Of a stretch of 64,000 bases of DNA, positions 63,017-64,000 are shown one piece after another. Within the stretch, counting starts at the first letter, position 1. Each line of letters starts with the position of its first letter. This DNA comes from Poriferisodalis sp964484385 (GTDB taxonomy: Bacteria > Actinomycetota > Acidimicrobiia > Acidimicrobiales > Poriferisodalaceae). Under the pieces are notes generated by a model. It searched no databases, was not told where the DNA came from, and worked only from the letters and a program-made list of their open reading frames with translations. The stretch spans positions 8,147-72,146 of the forward strand of contig CAZAFV010000009.1 in assembly GCA_964484385.1 (NCBI GenBank), written 5' to 3'. The translations under genes were made by a program, and so were the position numbers.

Positions 63017-63619
63017 GTGCCTCCACGGAAAAGCAGGCGAAATCGGATAAGGTTTAGGGACCAACGCAGGGTCATTCGTGTGCTGACCGAAGGCAAAGTG
63101 ACCGAACCGGCGTACTTCCGTCTAGTCAAAGGAACGGATGTGCGGATTCAGTTTGGCGATACGGGCGGATACACCCCCATGGCGCTCGTCAAGCAGGCGC
63201 GTCGCGAGCTAAGGACCAATCGCCGCGTGGCGCAGGCGGACTTTGATGAAATCTGGTGCGTCTTCGACCGAGATGAGCACCCCGACGTCAGCAGTGCCAT
63301 TGAAGAAGCGCGTCAGGGCGGGGTGGAGACGGCCATGTCGAACCCCTGTATTGAACTGTGGCTGGTGCTTCATGTTCAGGAGCACACAAAAAGTGTTCAT
63401 CGTCATGCCATTCAGAAGGAGTGCCAGCGTCTTGGCCTGACGGATGGCAAAGCCATTGCGGACGGGGTCGAACATCGGCTTCGCGGTGGCTATGCGCGGG
63501 CCAAGCAACGGGCGCGGAAACTGGACGAGATGCACAAGCAATCAGACTCCCCCCGAGGCTCAAATCCCAGCAGCGGTGTCTGGCGGCTGGTTGACCGGTT
63601 GCAGGCCAAACAAGGCTGA
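63017..63619 (+). CDS. rloB: RloB-like protein (TOPRIM nuclease-like, AbiLii family)
   Basis: A 200-residue protein. RVLTEGKVTEPAYFRLVKG near the N-terminus has the Glu of the first TOPRIM motif (Glu25, with Glu30), and EIWCVFDRDEHPDVSS supplies the Asp84-x-Asp86 pair. ETAMSNPCIELWLVLHV is the family's third conserved block. RloB works with an AAA15 ATPase (RloA/AbiLi) in abortive infection; the ATPase gene is reduced here to its last 75 codons in the preceding frame, ending 85 bases upstream. The start is a GTG with GGTGGTG before it. G+C is lower than in most of the window. Confidence 0.88.
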   Translation: MPPRKSRRNRIRFRDQRRVIRVLTEGKVTEPAYFRLVKGTDVRIQFGDTGGYTPMALVKQARRELRTNRRVAQADFDEIWCVFDRDEHPDVSSAIEEARQGGVETAMSNPCIELWLVLHVQEHTKSVHRHAIQKECQRLGLTDGKAIADGVEHRLRGGYARAKQRARKLDEMHKQSDSPRGSNPSSGVWRLVDRLQAKQG

Positions 63620-63660
63620 TCTGATTGATGGCGAACGCCACTCGGAACTATCGTTGGCGC

Positions 63661-63891
63661 ATGAGCGGGGTTATTGCTTTCGACACCCACCGCTTCGTCA
63701 AACGGCTGACGGAGAGCGGTTTTACCGAGAAGCAGGCCGAGATCTTGGTCGAAGCGTATGTCGCCTTGATCGACGCCAACCAGGTTGCCAAGACTGACCT
63801 CGCGAAAGTCGAAACCAACCTGTTGAAGTGGCTGATCAGCGCGGCAGTCGTCCAAGCTGGCTTGATCGTTGCCTTGCTCAAGCTGCTGTAG
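63661..63891 (+). CDS. Short DUF1640-like coiled-coil membrane protein
   Basis: A 76-residue protein. AFDTHRFVKRLTESGFTEKQAEILVEAYVA is the DUF1640 opening, DLAKVETNLLKW a very short remnant of the coiled coil, and LISAAVVQAGLIVALLKLL a C-terminal membrane helix. Typical members are 100-130 residues with a longer coil (repeated DLxxEL segments), so most of the coil is missing. Such genes are common as small accessory genes in bacteria with frequent transfer. The ATG at 63661 follows a weak ribosome site; the gene lies 41 bases after rloB. Confidence 0.75.
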   Translation: MSGVIAFDTHRFVKRLTESGFTEKQAEILVEAYVALIDANQVAKTDLAKVETNLLKWLISAAVVQAGLIVALLKLL

Positions 63892-64000
63892 CTGTGCCGG
63901 TCTGGTGCTGGTGCAATTCCTCGATAGCCCAGCACACGCTCTCTTGTGGCTGAGTGACATCGAAGGGAATGGCGAGAAGGGTGCGTCCGTCGAAAAAACG
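63878..64000 (-). CDS. C-terminal end of an unknown protein running off the right edge
   Basis: On the minus strand the last 123 bases form an open frame of 40 residues, RFFDGRTLLAIPFDVTQPQE and then SVCWAIEELHQHQTGTATAA, ending in TGA at 63878-63880. Composition and codon use look like real coding sequence. It overlaps the converging DUF1640-like gene by 14 bases. The fragment is too short to name. Confidence 0.35.
   Translation of the reverse strand, partial: RFFDGRTLLAIPFDVTQPQESVCWAIEELHQHQTGTATAA

Overview
The window is GC-rich DNA (roughly two thirds G+C) from an actinobacterium. A complete mycothione reductase (mtr) points to Actinomycetota, because mycothiol is made only there. The many GTG starts, the type II CoxL-like hydroxylase, the FadD3-like ligase and the 2-oxoglutarate dioxygenases would fit Acidimicrobiia, but that rank is inference. 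A run of ten N at 6224-6233 inside a gene shows that this is a draft scaffold, probably a metagenome bin.

Left part (1-29.9 kb), mostly chromosomal metabolism: a serine hydrolase fragment, mtr, then a long minus-strand block read from right to left: serB, a selenocysteine-type arsC, gcvT, gcvP, a DinB-like gene, a nucleoside hydrolase, a selenocysteine-type selD, a NadD-like nucleotidyltransferase and a 2OG-Fe(II) dioxygenase. Both selD and arsC carry an in-frame TGA exactly at the catalytic cysteine position, so a standard gene caller truncates both; this organism very likely decodes UGA as selenocysteine. After ilvD come an MFS carrier, a hotdog thioesterase, a DHPS-like protein, a molybdopterin oxidoreductase with a divergent ferredoxin, a BKACE (CdhC-like) enzyme, a lone CoxL-like subunit, a methyltransferase, a PfkB kinase, an acyl-CoA ligase, a VWA lipoprotein and a HhH-GPD glycosylase.

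Middle part (30-57.5 kb), a composite defence island: a SNF2-type helicase with a DUF3883 end; two small paralogous proteins; a macro-domain protein; an operon of a PLD-like nuclease, an unknown 212-residue protein, a MerR/DUF433 protein and a DUF5615 PIN-like protein; an AbiGi/DUF2971-like protein and a PD-(D/E)XK-like protein in AT-richer DNA (38.65-41.3 kb); then a tightly coupled operon of a DUF1156 DNA methyltransferase, a 46-residue protein, a C5-cytosine methyltransferase, a protein with two GHKL ATPase domains (MORC/MutL-like plus histidine kinase) and a receiver-like protein. A convergent HNH endonuclease, two unknown proteins, a coiled-coil protein and a DUF499 ATPase with a Swt1-type HEPN domain complete it. 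Helicase, PLD, DUF1156 methyltransferase and DUF499 ATPase probably form one methylation-based antiphage system; the methyltransferase/GHKL/receiver operon looks like a restriction-modification system with its own phosphorelay.

Right part (57.5-64 kb): a HIT protein coupled to a 2OG dioxygenase, an aldehyde dehydrogenase, a class II aldolase-like protein and a CaiB-type CoA-transferase. The CoA-transferase frame changes abruptly near 62.7 kb into the C-terminus of an AAA15 (AbiLi/RloA-type) ATPase, followed by rloB and a small DUF1640-like membrane protein. The last 1.3 kb is lower in G+C and is either a recent insertion junction or a chimeric join in the assembly. No rRNA, tRNA, CRISPR array, transposase or integrase was recognised.
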